A stretch of DNA of 64,000 nucleotides from Helicobacter burdigaliensis (lineage in GTDB: Bacteria; Campylobacterota; Campylobacteria; Campylobacterales; Helicobacteraceae): NCBI RefSeq assembly GCF_003670295.1, contig NZ_QXJG01000006.1:1-64000 (forward strand). The letters run 5' to 3'. A program made the translations under genes and the position numbers. The notes below the pieces were generated by a model. The model searched no databases. It worked only from the letters and a program-made list of their open reading frames with translations, and was not told the DNA's origin. Below are positions 47,887-57,338 of this stretch, one piece after another (within the stretch, counting starts at the first letter, position 1; each line of letters starts with the position of its first letter).

Positions 47887-48878
47887 TAGAAAAAATTAAG
47901 CATTTAAAGCAAAAACATAATGTATTAATCGCAGCACATTTTTACCAAAGAGATGAGATTGTAGAAATTACAGATTTAAGTGGGGATAGCTTGGAGCTTT
48001 CTCAAAAAGCATCTTGTGCTACTAATCCTATCATTTTATTTTGTGGAGTGGGGTTTATGGGGCAGAGTGTGAAGATACTCTCCCCAAATAAACGCGTTTT
48101 TATGCCAAAAATTGCTTGTTGTTCTATGGCAAGAATGATCGATGATAGCTATTTTGATAAGTCTGTAGAGTTGCTTAGAAGTTATGGGATTAGCGATTTT
48201 TTCCCTATTACTTATATTAATTCTAATGCAGAAGTAAAAGCTAAAGTTGCCGATTTTGGGGGAGTGGTTTGCACAAGTTCTAATGCAAGTAAAATTATGG
48301 ATTATGCACTTAAACAAAACAAAAAAATCTTCTTTTTGCCTGATAGATGTTTAGGAGAAAATCTAGCGGCACAAAATGGGTTAAAAAGTGCAGTGCTAGG
48401 GCTAGATACAAAAGAAGCAGTGCAAAATGCGGATATTATTTGCTATAATGGATTTTGTTCTGTACATCAGTTATTTAGTGTGCAAGATATTGAATTTTTT
48501 AGGGCAAAATATAAAGATATTTTAATCGTAGTGCATCCAGAATGCCCCAAAGAAGTTGTAAAAAAGGCAGATTTTGTGGGTTCTACTAGTCAAATTATTA
48601 AATTTGTGCAAAGTTTAAAGCCAGAGCAAAAAGTGGCAGTGGGGACAGAATTTAATTTAGTCAATCGCTTAAGAGCCCCTTATAATGGAGAGCAAAATAC
48701 TTTTGTGCTTTCTTCTACTAAGCCAGAATGCCCCACGATGAATGAAACCACTTTGCAAGATGTTTTAAATCTGTTAGAAGCACTTGAAAAAGGGGAACCT
48801 TATAATGAAATTTTACTAGATGTTAAGGTTGCACTAAAGGCTAAGAGGGCATTAGAAAAGATGATGGAGCTTTCATAA
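47883..48878 (+). CDS. nadA: Quinolinate synthase A
   Basis: 331 residues from ATG 47883 (ATGA overlap with psd). Substrate motif [10 protein letters not shown] is near the start; 4Fe-4S cysteine regions include CCSMARM and [19 protein letters not shown] and [10 protein letters not shown] are conserved. With an aspartate-oxidizing partner it makes quinolinate for NAD. It is followed by nadC, an arrangement also known in H. pylori. Confidence 0.95.
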   Translation: MIEKIKHLKQKHNVLIAAHFYQRDEIVEITDLSGDSLELSQKASCATNPIILFCGVGFMGQSVKILSPNKRVFMPKIACCSMARMIDDSYFDKSVELLRSYGISDFFPITYINSNAEVKAKVADFGGVVCTSSNASKIMDYALKQNKKIFFLPDRCLGENLAAQNGLKSAVLGLDTKEAVQNADIICYNGFCSVHQLFSVQDIEFFRAKYKDILIVVHPECPKEVVKKADFVGSTSQIIKFVQSLKPEQKVAVGTEFNLVNRLRAPYNGEQNTFVLSSTKPECPTMNETTLQDVLNLLEALEKGEPYNEILLDVKVALKAKRALEKMMELS

Positions 48879-48888
48879 AGGATAAAAA

Positions 48889-49719
48889 GTGCAAGAAATT
48901 TTACTAGATGAATTTTTAAAAGCTACGCTTAAAGAGGATTTGGGTAGGGGGGATTTGTTTGCTAGAATCTTAAAAGAAGATGAAGAAGTAAAAAGTAAAA
49001 TCATAGCAAAAGAAGAGGGCGTATTTTCAGGGGAGATTTATATCAAAAGACTTTGTGAGCTTTATTCGGTTTGTGTAGAATTTTTAGCACATGATGGGGA
49101 GGAGTTTTGCAAGGGTGCAACTTTGCTTTATTTAAAAGGAAAAAGAAGCACGCTTTTAAGTCTAGAGCGAAGTATTTTAAATATCCTAGCACATTCTAGC
49201 GGGATTGCTACACTTACAAGAAAGTTTGTAAAAAAGCTAGAAGGAAGCGAATGTACCTTGCTAGATACTAGAAAAACGCGTCCTCTTTTGCGTGTATTTG
49301 AAAAATACTCTACAAAAAATGGTGGTGCTAGAAACCATCGCTTAGGGCTAGATGATTGCCTTATGTTAAAAGATACGCATATTAAAGGGGAAGATTCTTT
49401 AAAAGAGCTTATAAAGAGTGCAAGAGAAAAGATTCCTTTTGGGGTGAAGATTGAAGTAGAATGCGAAAACTTAGAACAAGCAAAAGAGGTTTTGGAAGCT
49501 AGAGGAGATATTTTAATGTGTGATAATATGCCACTTTCTATGATTAAAGAAGTGGTAGAGCTAAGGGATAAAATCTCGCCTAGCACGCTTATTGAAGTAA
49601 GTGGCAATGTGGAACTAGAAAATATCAAAGAGTATGCTATTAAAGGGGTAAATGCTATTTCAAGTGGCTATATTATCCACCATGCAGTTTGGATTGATTT
49701 AAGTATGAAGATGCTTTAA
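48889..49719 (+). CDS. nadC: Quinolinate phosphoribosyltransferase (decarboxylating)
   Basis: 276 residues. LKEDLGRGDLFAR at the start, LDTRKTRPLLRVFEKY, NGGARNHRLGLDDCLMLKDT and IEVSGNVELENIKEYA are NadC hallmarks. It converts quinolinate and PRPP to nicotinate mononucleotide. The start is GTG 48889 after AAAGGA. It overlaps thiL by 1 nt. Confidence 0.96.
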   Translation: MQEILLDEFLKATLKEDLGRGDLFARILKEDEEVKSKIIAKEEGVFSGEIYIKRLCELYSVCVEFLAHDGEEFCKGATLLYLKGKRSTLLSLERSILNILAHSSGIATLTRKFVKKLEGSECTLLDTRKTRPLLRVFEKYSTKNGGARNHRLGLDDCLMLKDTHIKGEDSLKELIKSAREKIPFGVKIEVECENLEQAKEVLEARGDILMCDNMPLSMIKEVVELRDKISPSTLIEVSGNVELENIKEYAIKGVNAISSGYIIHHAVWIDLSMKML

Positions 49720-50579
49720 TGCTAGATAGAGAAAAGCAGTTTATAAACACCCTAAAAGCTTGTGGGGCAACCTTTGGTATAGGGGATGATGGAGTGCTTT
49801 TAGATAGATTTATTTTTGCAAGTGATGGGTTTTTTGAGGGAGTGCATTTTAAAAGAGAATGGGGAGATTTAAAAGCACAATTACAAAAATGCTTTTTTGT
49901 GAATCTTTCTGATATTTATGCGATGAATGCAATCCCAAAATATGCACTTTTAACCATTTGTATCCCAAAAGATTTTAAAGAGAGTAAAAACCTTGCTAAG
50001 ACTATCGCACAAATTGCTAAAGAAAATGGAGTGCTTTTGATAGGGGGGGATACGCTAGTAGGCGATAAATTACATATTTCTTTAAGCATAATAGGAGAAA
50101 AATGCAAAAAAATTCTTTATAGAAAAGGGATTAAAAAAGGGGACTATTTAGCATATTTAACCCCTAAAAGCTCACTAAATTTAGCAAAATCACAAAGCTT
50201 TGGTAAAAACATTAGACATTTAAAAAATGCTCTAAGATTTAATAAAATTAGTAAAAATTCTCGCTTTTTTGCTCCAAAACTTTACCCTAAAATGCTTTTA
50301 GAGCTTAATAAAGAAGCAAAAGTGGGAATGGATATATCCGATGGAATCTTTATGGAGCTTTCACGCCTTAGTGCAATTAATAAGCTAGATTTTAAACTTT
50401 TAAGGAAAAAGGGAGAGTGGTTTTATTCTCCAGAAGAGTATCAAATGCTTTATGCTTTTAGCACAAAAAGAATAAAAAAGGCTAAAAATCTAGCACTAAA
50501 GCACCGCCATAATTTAGTAATTTTTGCTAGGGCAAAGGCAGGAAAATACAAAATTGCAAAGAAAAATTGGCATTCTTAG
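49719..50579 (+). CDS. thiL: Thiamine-monophosphate kinase-like protein (ThiL)
   Basis: 286 residues of the AIR-synthase/ThiL ATP-grasp-unrelated fold. GIGDDGVLL, SDGFFEGVHF, NLSDIYAMNAIPKYALL, LIGGDTL and MDISDGIFMELSRL occur in the ThiL order. The product makes thiamine pyrophosphate. The C-terminal third is short and Lys-rich compared with E. coli. It converges on nth, overlapping by 4 nt. Confidence 0.85.
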   Translation: MLDREKQFINTLKACGATFGIGDDGVLLDRFIFASDGFFEGVHFKREWGDLKAQLQKCFFVNLSDIYAMNAIPKYALLTICIPKDFKESKNLAKTIAQIAKENGVLLIGGDTLVGDKLHISLSIIGEKCKKILYRKGIKKGDYLAYLTPKSSLNLAKSQSFGKNIRHLKNALRFNKISKNSRFFAPKLYPKMLLELNKEAKVGMDISDGIFMELSRLSAINKLDFKLLRKKGEWFYSPEEYQMLYAFSTKRIKKAKNLALKHRHNLVIFARAKAGKYKIAKKNWHS

Positions 50580-51220
50580 GCTTTAAAGCCCATTTTGCTT
50601 TTGCAAAGGTGGGATAAAAAGCATTCATGACATTTTGGATTTATGGCTTTGCAAGTATATCTGCCAAAAAGCACCATAGCTTGATGCAAGACAAAAAGAT
50701 TGTCTTTAAAGAGCTTTGTTAAATCTTCTTCAGTCTTTAGCGGTGTGCTAGCATTGCTTAATCCAAGTCTATGCGAAACTCTAAAGACATGCGTATCTAC
50801 GGCAATGAAATTTGCCCCTTGAGATTCTATTAAAAGCACATTTGCAGTTTTTTGTCCTACTCCTGGTAAGTTTTTTAACTCTTCTCTATCAAGTGGTATT
50901 TTGCCTCCATACTTTTGGCATACCATTTGTGCCATTGCTTTTAAATTTGTAGCTTTGTTGTTAAAAAAAGAGCAAGTTTTGATTAATTCTTTAATATCTT
51001 CTAGGGGAGCATCTTGTAAGGTTTGTGGGGTAGGATATTTTTTAAAAAGAGCAGGAGTGATTAGATTTACACGCTTATCGGTGCATTGAGCTGAAAGCAT
51101 AATTGCAATGAGTAGCTCAAAATCGTTAGAATAATTAAGTTCTGTTTTTGCGTCTTTGTAGCGTTCTAAAAAAAGTGCTTTAATCTCACTAACTTCTTTT
51201 TTGGTTGCTTTTTTTACCAT
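50576..51220 (-). CDS. nth: Endonuclease III
   Basis: 214 residues. The helix-hairpin-helix LPGVGQKTANVLL contains catalytic Lys124; Asp142 lies in AVDTHVFRVSHRLGL; the 4Fe-4S ligands are Cys190, 197, 200 and 206. It excises oxidised pyrimidines and nicks at AP sites. It lies just downstream of the AsmA-like gene (1-nt gap), an order I recall in H. pylori too. Confidence 0.96.
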   Translation of the reverse strand: MVKKATKKEVSEIKALFLERYKDAKTELNYSNDFELLIAIMLSAQCTDKRVNLITPALFKKYPTPQTLQDAPLEDIKELIKTCSFFNNKATNLKAMAQMVCQKYGGKIPLDREELKNLPGVGQKTANVLLIESQGANFIAVDTHVFRVSHRLGLSNASTPLKTEEDLTKLFKDNLFVLHQAMVLFGRYTCKAINPKCHECFLSHLCKSKMGFKA

Positions 51221-51221
51221 T

Positions 51222-53804
51222 TTAATCCTTTGTAAAAATTTGAATAGGTGAAGTAATTACGCGTTTTAAGACATTAAAAGGAGAAAGCAAAATATCTTGT
51301 GCGGTTTGTGTTGTGATTTTTGGATTGTCTAGGTTGCCACTAATTTTAACGCCTGTTGAAATCGTGCCATCTTTGCCTAAAAAGATATAATTTACCACAG
51401 GAATTTTATTAATAATGTTGCTTAGGGATTTTATGGTGATGAGTTTTGTGTTTAAGTCAATTACTTTATTTTTTAAATCTAACACGCCTTTACCCTCTAA
51501 ATCCATAGAACTTCCTTTAATATTAAGATTATTGATAGCTAGATAATCTTCATTTAATCCAAAATCCATCGTGCCTTCTTTGACTAAATAGCCCTCATTA
51601 TTAAAACCAGGAGATTTTAGACTAAGGAGAGAGGGAATCGTATCAATAAATGCTAGAAGATTCTGCAAGACTTTTAATTGTTTAATAGAAGTATTATAAA
51701 ATTTTAATTCTCCTATTAAAATTCCATCTTGGTTATTTTTAGCTTTAAGGGAAAAAATGCCCTTTGAAAAAGCTTGTTTTTTGGCTAGGGAGTTTGCAAA
51801 TTCATCTCCAAAATTATTAGCATTAATCTCTAAATCTTTTTTATTTTTGATTATTTTTGCTTTTCCGTTTTTGTGTTGAAGAGTGATTTCTAAAAAATCA
51901 TCATAAGCTTTGGCTTCCAAAATATCTGCTAAAATAGGAAGTTCTTTATAGATAAAAATACTATTTTGTGCTTTTAGATATGTGGGTAATTTGTCTGTGT
52001 TTTTGGAGAGATTGAGTTTGTCTATATCTAGCACATAATCTTGCAAAAGGATTTCTTTTTTATCTTGAGTGCTAGAGTATTGTGCTAAATTATCCTTTGT
52101 TTTAAATTTTAAAATATCTTTAGAATATTCAAGTTCTAAAGAGAGTTCATTGCTAGGTTTGTCTTTTTGATACATAAAGGGAGCACTAGAGATTAAATTT
52201 AAGCGCATTAAAAAATTAGAAAAGTCTTTTGTGCTTATGTCAATATTGCCCTCTTCAATATTGTAGTTTTGTAAAAATTCTGAATAGGCAATTAGAGGTT
52301 TTAAATCCTTAAAATAAAAAGTGCTTGTATCTGTATGGGTTAGGTTGGCTTCAATGTTAAAAGTAGGGAAGTTTAAATAAGTAAAGCTAGGATTGTTAAA
52401 ATCAACTATAAAGGGCAGTAAATGGTTTTGGATACTTAAAATGCCTTCTTTGATTTCTAAATTTACTATATCTAAATCGCCACTTAATTGATGCGTTTTA
52501 GTGTTGATAGAAAAATTTGTATTTGCTTTTAAAATATCTTTGAAGCTAAGTTGTTGGATTTTTACATCAATAAGGGGGTTTTCTAACTTAACTAAAAAAT
52601 CCTTGCCACTAATTACAACGCCTTTATAATCAAAACTTGCATCTTGTGTGCTAAAAATACCCTTATAAGTTACCTCTAATGAATGTAAATCTACCCCTAA
52701 ATATAGTGTAGCTTGTGTATTAGACTTTAGCTGTGTTAGGGGAAGAAAAATCTGATAGGATTCTAAAACCTTATGGATAGAGGAGGTTAGGGGAGTGTTA
52801 GCATAAAGATTGATTTCCAAAATTGCATGATTGCTTAAAATATCTTTGATAGCTACTTTAGAATCTTGTAAAGAAATCCCTTCATAAGTGGGGGAAGCAG
52901 GGTGAAATTCTAGGGTATTATCTTTAAAAATAAGTGTAATTTCCTTAGAAATAAGCGGAGAAATATTTTTTTGAAAATGCACTTTAGCATTTCTTAAAAC
53001 AGCTTTAGCTTTAAGTGTTTTAGAAAGTGAGGGGAGAATCTCTTCGCTATTTGTAGGAAGAATAAAAGAAAAATACTCCAAATTTATATTTTCTGCTTCA
53101 TAATTGTCAAAAATCCATTCTTTTAGGATTGTATTGCTAAAAGGTGGGAGGATTTTTTCTAAAAATTTAATATCTTTAAAAGGGAGGCTAGAACCAGAGA
53201 TTTCAAGCTCTTCAAAGTCGCCACTAGCTTTAAGATTTATAGAGCTTAAAAGATTGTGGTTTTGCAAATCTAAAAAATTTAACACCCCTTTAAAATCTAA
53301 ATTTTGATTTTTTAAGCTATAAACTCCTTGTCCTTGTGTGTAGATACCAAGCCTATGTAAATAGAGATCTTGTAGATTTAAAAAAATCATAGAATCTTTT
53401 TCTACTAGACTAAGTTTGGCATAAATGTTTGGAAAATTGATTGTGAAGTTTTCTCCATCATAAAGCAAATTTGCCTGATAGCCTTTTAGTTTGATTTGCT
53501 TGAAGTGGATATGTTGAAAATATTGCAAAAGTGTATGAAGGGTTTTTGCATAATGGATTTGTGTTTGAATGCTTGGTTTTTGGTTGTTTTCTTGGGAATT
53601 TAGGGTTTCAAGATTTAAGGTATCTACTTTTAAAATCAATTTTTTATCTAAACTTAGATAGAATCCCTCAATTTCTACGCCATAGATGCGGAATTTATCC
53701 AAAGAAATACCATGTATAAGAAAGGCATACAATCCAATGAATAAAGTAAAAAAGATACTGATAAAAATGCTAAAATTGAGAATTCTAAAGGATTTTTTCT
53801 TCAT
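51222..53804 (-). CDS. AsmA/YhdP-like (DUF3971) envelope protein
   Basis: 860 residues. One N-terminal membrane helix (about 9-31, FSIFISIFFTLFIGLYAFLI) anchors a long periplasmic beta-rich protein. The C-terminal part has KGSSMDLEGKGVLDLKNKVI and the AsmA-type ending TGVKISGNLDNPKITTQTAQ. Such proteins (YhdP, TamB, AsmA) are thought to be hydrophobic grooves moving phospholipid to the outer membrane (established for family members). Its 5' end overlaps the divergent mltG gene. Confidence 0.85.
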   Translation of the reverse strand: MKKKSFRILNFSIFISIFFTLFIGLYAFLIHGISLDKFRIYGVEIEGFYLSLDKKLILKVDTLNLETLNSQENNQKPSIQTQIHYAKTLHTLLQYFQHIHFKQIKLKGYQANLLYDGENFTINFPNIYAKLSLVEKDSMIFLNLQDLYLHRLGIYTQGQGVYSLKNQNLDFKGVLNFLDLQNHNLLSSINLKASGDFEELEISGSSLPFKDIKFLEKILPPFSNTILKEWIFDNYEAENINLEYFSFILPTNSEEILPSLSKTLKAKAVLRNAKVHFQKNISPLISKEITLIFKDNTLEFHPASPTYEGISLQDSKVAIKDILSNHAILEINLYANTPLTSSIHKVLESYQIFLPLTQLKSNTQATLYLGVDLHSLEVTYKGIFSTQDASFDYKGVVISGKDFLVKLENPLIDVKIQQLSFKDILKANTNFSINTKTHQLSGDLDIVNLEIKEGILSIQNHLLPFIVDFNNPSFTYLNFPTFNIEANLTHTDTSTFYFKDLKPLIAYSEFLQNYNIEEGNIDISTKDFSNFLMRLNLISSAPFMYQKDKPSNELSLELEYSKDILKFKTKDNLAQYSSTQDKKEILLQDYVLDIDKLNLSKNTDKLPTYLKAQNSIFIYKELPILADILEAKAYDDFLEITLQHKNGKAKIIKNKKDLEINANNFGDEFANSLAKKQAFSKGIFSLKAKNNQDGILIGELKFYNTSIKQLKVLQNLLAFIDTIPSLLSLKSPGFNNEGYLVKEGTMDFGLNEDYLAINNLNIKGSSMDLEGKGVLDLKNKVIDLNTKLITIKSLSNIINKIPVVNYIFLGKDGTISTGVKISGNLDNPKITTQTAQDILLSPFNVLKRVITSPIQIFTKD

Positions 53805-54705
53805 TGTTGTTATAACACTTTGTTTTTATCTTGCTAAACCTATGCAGTCTAGTTTGGTTGTTTTTATACCACAAGGTGGTGTGAATGAAATTATAACACA
53901 TCTTAATAAAAATCACTTTGATGTGGGTAAATTTGATGCAATTTTAATTTATTTTTTTGGAAAACCTCAAAGTGGTTGGTTGGATATGAAGCAAACAAGA
54001 CTTAGCAAAGGGGATTTTTTATACAAGCTTACAAGTGCAAAAGCAGCTTTGGTGGATATTAAATTAATACCTGGGGAAACTTTGTATTTTTTTGTGAGAA
54101 TTGTCGCTGAACTTTTAGGATTAGATGCTAACAAACTTACACAAGCATATTATAAATATGCTCCTAAAGACAATGAAGGAGTGATTTTAGATGGTGTGAT
54201 TTTGGCAAATACTTATAAGATTCCAAAAGGTATAAAAGAAGAGCATTTGATGTATTATTTAGTGAATACTTCTTTAAAAATGCATAGAAGTTGGTCTGTT
54301 AAGTTGTTAGGAGAATATGATAAGAAGCAGTGGTTTAGATATGTAACAATCGCTTCTATTATTCAAAAAGAATCGGCAAATATAGAAGAAATGCCACTTG
54401 TTTCAGCTGTAATTCATAATAGATTAAAGTTAAAAATGCCCTTGCAGATGGACGGCTCTTTAAATTATGGAATGTATTCTCATACAAAAATCACTCCTAA
54501 AATGATACAAAATGATACAACTACTTATAATACCTATAAATATAGTGGAATCCCTAAGTATCCTGTGGGAAGTGTAAGTTTTGATGCGATTAGAGCAGCG
54601 ATATTTCCCGCAAATGTCGATTATCTTTACTTTGTAAGAAATAAAAATGGTGTGCATTCTTTTTCTAAAACTTACAAAGAACATATAAATAATTTTGATA
54701 AATAG
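53767..54705 (+). CDS. mltG: Endolytic murein transglycosylase MltG
   Basis: About 312 residues. An N-terminal membrane helix (DFFFIVVITLCFYLA) precedes a LysM-like part and the YceG domain, with IIQKESANIEEMPLVSAVIH containing the catalytic Glu, RLKLKMPLQMDGSLNYG and NTYKYSGIPKYPVGSVS. It cuts nascent glycan strands at the membrane. Start is uncertain: ATG 53737 or 53767 are possible, the frame opens at 53686, and all lie inside the divergent AsmA-like gene. None has a strong ribosome site. Confidence 0.85.
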   Translation: MLKLRILKDFFFIVVITLCFYLAKPMQSSLVVFIPQGGVNEIITHLNKNHFDVGKFDAILIYFFGKPQSGWLDMKQTRLSKGDFLYKLTSAKAALVDIKLIPGETLYFFVRIVAELLGLDANKLTQAYYKYAPKDNEGVILDGVILANTYKIPKGIKEEHLMYYLVNTSLKMHRSWSVKLLGEYDKKQWFRYVTIASIIQKESANIEEMPLVSAVIHNRLKLKMPLQMDGSLNYGMYSHTKITPKMIQNDTTTYNTYKYSGIPKYPVGSVSFDAIRAAIFPANVDYLYFVRNKNGVHSFSKTYKEHINNFDK

Positions 54706-54838
54706 GGAACTTCTAAGATAGCTTTAAGAGAAGTTGGTTAAAAATACTCTTAGAAAGTTAAACAAATTTTTGCCTTTTGGGGTAAATTGTTGTGAAAGCT
54801 TTTGTAAAATTATTAAAGTAAAATTTTAAGGTGTTAAT

Positions 54839-55783
54839 ATGGAACGCGTCAAAAAGGTTGGTATCATAGGAGCAGGACATGTAGGCTCGACTTTAGCTTA
54901 TATACTTTCTGCAAACACTCCTTATGAGATTGTTTTGCAAGATAAAGATAAAGACAGGGCAAGAGGAATGTTGCTAGATATGTTTCAAGCTTCTTGTGTG
55001 GGACCAAAATTCACAAAACTTGGCGTTATTGCAAATCCAAAGGATTTAAAAGGTTGTGATTTAATTGTAATTGCAGCTGGATCTCCAAGATTGCCGGGTA
55101 TGAGTAGAAATGATTTACTTTTTGCAAATGCTAAGGTAATCAGTGAGATTTGCAAAGATATTAAAGAAAATTCTCCAGAAGCAATTTTACTTTTAGTAAC
55201 AAACCCATTGGATGCTATGGTATATACTGCTTTGAGAGAAACAGGCTTTAAACATAAGCAAATTTTAGGTATGGCAGGTGTGCTAGATAGTGCTAGAATG
55301 GCAAGTTTCATTTATGAAAAGTTAAAATGTGCTCCCGGACAAATTGTAGCACCTGTAATGGGAGGGCATGGAGATGATATGGTACCACTTGCTAGATTTA
55401 GTAGCGTGAATGGTGTGCCATTGTGTGAGCTTTTAAGCAAAGAAGAAATTGAAGAAGTGATTAGTCGCACTAAAAATGCAGGTGCGGAGATTGTTTCTTG
55501 TCTAAAGAAAGGTTCTGCTTATTTTGCTCCTGCTAGAGCAACTGCAGAAATGGTAATAGCTATCATGAGTGATAGTAGAAAAATCTTGCCAAGTGCTGTG
55601 TATTTAAATGGCGAGTATGGCTATAAAGATGTCGTAGGTGGTGTGCCAGTGGAATTAGGCATTAATGGAGTGGAGCGTATTGTAGAGTTGCAGTTAAATG
55701 AAGAAGAAAAAGCACATTTTGATCGTTCTATTCAATCAGTTGAGGCTCTTATCAATGAGCTTAAGAATAATTATTTTAAATAA
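54839..55783 (+). CDS. mdh: Malate dehydrogenase (LDH-like family)
   Basis: 314 residues. NAD loop GIIGAGHVGSTLAYIL, substrate arginines Arg84 and Arg90 in GSPRLPGMSRNDLL, LLVTNPLDAMVYTAL, LGMAGVLDSARM and VMGGHGDDMVPL with the catalytic His. Arg84 in the discriminating loop favours malate over lactate. It lies directly before oorDABC, tying it to the TCA branch. A 133-nt gap before it holds an A/T-rich promoter-like stretch and a weak hairpin. Confidence 0.93.
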   Translation: MERVKKVGIIGAGHVGSTLAYILSANTPYEIVLQDKDKDRARGMLLDMFQASCVGPKFTKLGVIANPKDLKGCDLIVIAAGSPRLPGMSRNDLLFANAKVISEICKDIKENSPEAILLLVTNPLDAMVYTALRETGFKHKQILGMAGVLDSARMASFIYEKLKCAPGQIVAPVMGGHGDDMVPLARFSSVNGVPLCELLSKEEIEEVISRTKNAGAEIVSCLKKGSAYFAPARATAEMVIAIMSDSRKILPSAVYLNGEYGYKDVVGGVPVELGINGVERIVELQLNEEEKAHFDRSIQSVEALINELKNNYFK

Positions 55784-55887
55784 CCTATTTTTAAGGAGGA
55801 CTTTATAAAGAGTAAAAAATAAAATAAACTCACTTGAAAATGGGTTGTTGTATCGTTTATGAAAATTATAAATTTAAGGAGTAAAGA

Positions 55888-56199
55888 ATGGGATTGCTAA
55901 AAGCACCAGAGAATACGCCAGTATGGGTGAATGAAGATCGCTGTAAAGCATGTGATTTATGTGTGTCTGTATGTCCTAGTGGAACACTAGCGATGTGTTT
56001 TGATGAGCATAGAGTTTTAGGAAAAATGGTAAAAGTAATTAATCCTGAAAGTTGTATTGGCTGTCAAGATTGTGAATTGCATTGTCCTGATTTTGCTATT
56101 GCAGTAGCCGATAGAAAAGAATTTAAGTTTGCTAAAATCACAGAAGAAGCCAAGCAAAGAGCAGAAGCTATCAAAGCAAATGGCTATATGGCATTATAA
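55888..56199 (+). CDS. oorD: 2-oxoglutarate:acceptor oxidoreductase, delta (ferredoxin) subunit
   Basis: 103 residues with two 4Fe-4S motifs, CKACDLCVSVCP and CIGCQDCELHCP. It is the electron-transfer subunit of the four-part OorDABC complex that oxidises 2-oxoglutarate to succinyl-CoA. TAAGGAG precedes ATG 55888. The 104-nt gap after mdh contains a second AAGGAGG without a following frame. Confidence 0.95.
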   Translation: MGLLKAPENTPVWVNEDRCKACDLCVSVCPSGTLAMCFDEHRVLGKMVKVINPESCIGCQDCELHCPDFAIAVADRKEFKFAKITEEAKQRAEAIKANGYMAL

Positions 56200-56209
56200 G
56201 GAGTAGAAA

Positions 56210-57337
56210 GTGAGTAGAGAATTTATATCAAGTGGAAATGAATTAGTAGCACATGCAGCAATTGATGCAGGTTGTAAATTTTTTGGGGGTTATCCTATTA
56301 CTCCATCTAGTGAAGTAGCACATGAGATGAGTGTTCTTTTACCTCGTGAGAATGGTAGCTTTATCCAAATGGAAGATGAGATTGGTGGAATCTCTGTGGC
56401 GCTTGGAGCTTCTATGAGTGGTGCAAAATCCATGACAGCTACTTCAGGGCCAGGAATTTCGCTAAAAGCAGAGCAAATTGGTTTAGGATTTATGGCAGAA
56501 GTTCCTTTGGTGATTGTAAATGTAATGCGTGGGGGACCTTCCACTGGACTTCCAACTCGTGTAGCTCAAGGAGATGTGGCACAAGCAGCACACCCAACAC
56601 ATGGGGATTATCAATCTATTGCTTTATGTCCGGGAAGTTTAGAAGAGGCTTATACGGAAACCGTTCGTGCATTTAATCTAGCAGAAAAGTATATGACACC
56701 AGTATTTTTATTACTAGATGAAACTTTAGGGCATATGCATGGAAGAGCTGTAGTTCCTGATTTAGAAGAGATACAAAAAAGCATTGTAAATCGTAAAGTA
56801 TTTAGTGGGGATAAGAGTGCTTATAAACCCTATGATGTAAAAGAAGATGAACCAGCAGTGTTAAATCCTTTCTTCCAAGGCTATCGTTATCATGTTACAG
56901 GGCTTCATCATGGACCTACAGGATTCCCAACAGAAGACGCAGTGCTTTCTCAAAAGTTAATTGATAGATTGTTTAATAAAATTTTAAGCAAAAAGAGTGA
57001 TATTGTAACTTATGAAGAGTATAAACTAGAAGATGCAGAGATTTTATTAATTGCTTATGGTTCCACTTCAAGAAGTGCAAAAGAAGCAGTGGATAGATTA
57101 AGAGAAGAGGGAATTAAAGTGGGATTGTTTAGACCTATTACGCTTTGGCCTTCTCCTAAAGAAGAACTAGCAAAACTAGGCGCTAGATTTAATAAAATTT
57201 TAGTAGCAGAGCTAAATAAAGGACAATATGTAAAAGAAGTGGAGCATTCTATGAAAAAAGAAGTAGCACTTTTAGCTAAGGCTAATGGGCGCCCACTTTC
57301 ACCTATGGAAATTGCAAATAAGATTAAGGAGTTATAA
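56210..57337 (+). CDS. oorA: 2-oxoglutarate:acceptor oxidoreductase, alpha subunit
   Basis: 375 residues. FFGGYPITPSSEVAHEMSV, TATSGPGISLKAEQIGLG, GGPSTGLPTRVAQGD and the C-terminal transketolase-like region (LIAYGSTSRSAKEAVDRL, LFRPITLWPSP) are typical. Start is GTG 56210. It forms the substrate site together with OorB. Confidence 0.95.
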   Translation: MSREFISSGNELVAHAAIDAGCKFFGGYPITPSSEVAHEMSVLLPRENGSFIQMEDEIGGISVALGASMSGAKSMTATSGPGISLKAEQIGLGFMAEVPLVIVNVMRGGPSTGLPTRVAQGDVAQAAHPTHGDYQSIALCPGSLEEAYTETVRAFNLAEKYMTPVFLLLDETLGHMHGRAVVPDLEEIQKSIVNRKVFSGDKSAYKPYDVKEDEPAVLNPFFQGYRYHVTGLHHGPTGFPTEDAVLSQKLIDRLFNKILSKKSDIVTYEEYKLEDAEILLIAYGSTSRSAKEAVDRLREEGIKVGLFRPITLWPSPKEELAKLGARFNKILVAELNKGQYVKEVEHSMKKEVALLAKANGRPLSPMEIANKIKEL

Positions 57338-57338
57338 A

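Noticed and set aside
54709-54735. AACTTCT/AGAAGTT hairpin after mltG as terminator
   Set aside because: The loop is 13 nt, the stem only 7 bp, and no T-run follows; not strong enough to list.
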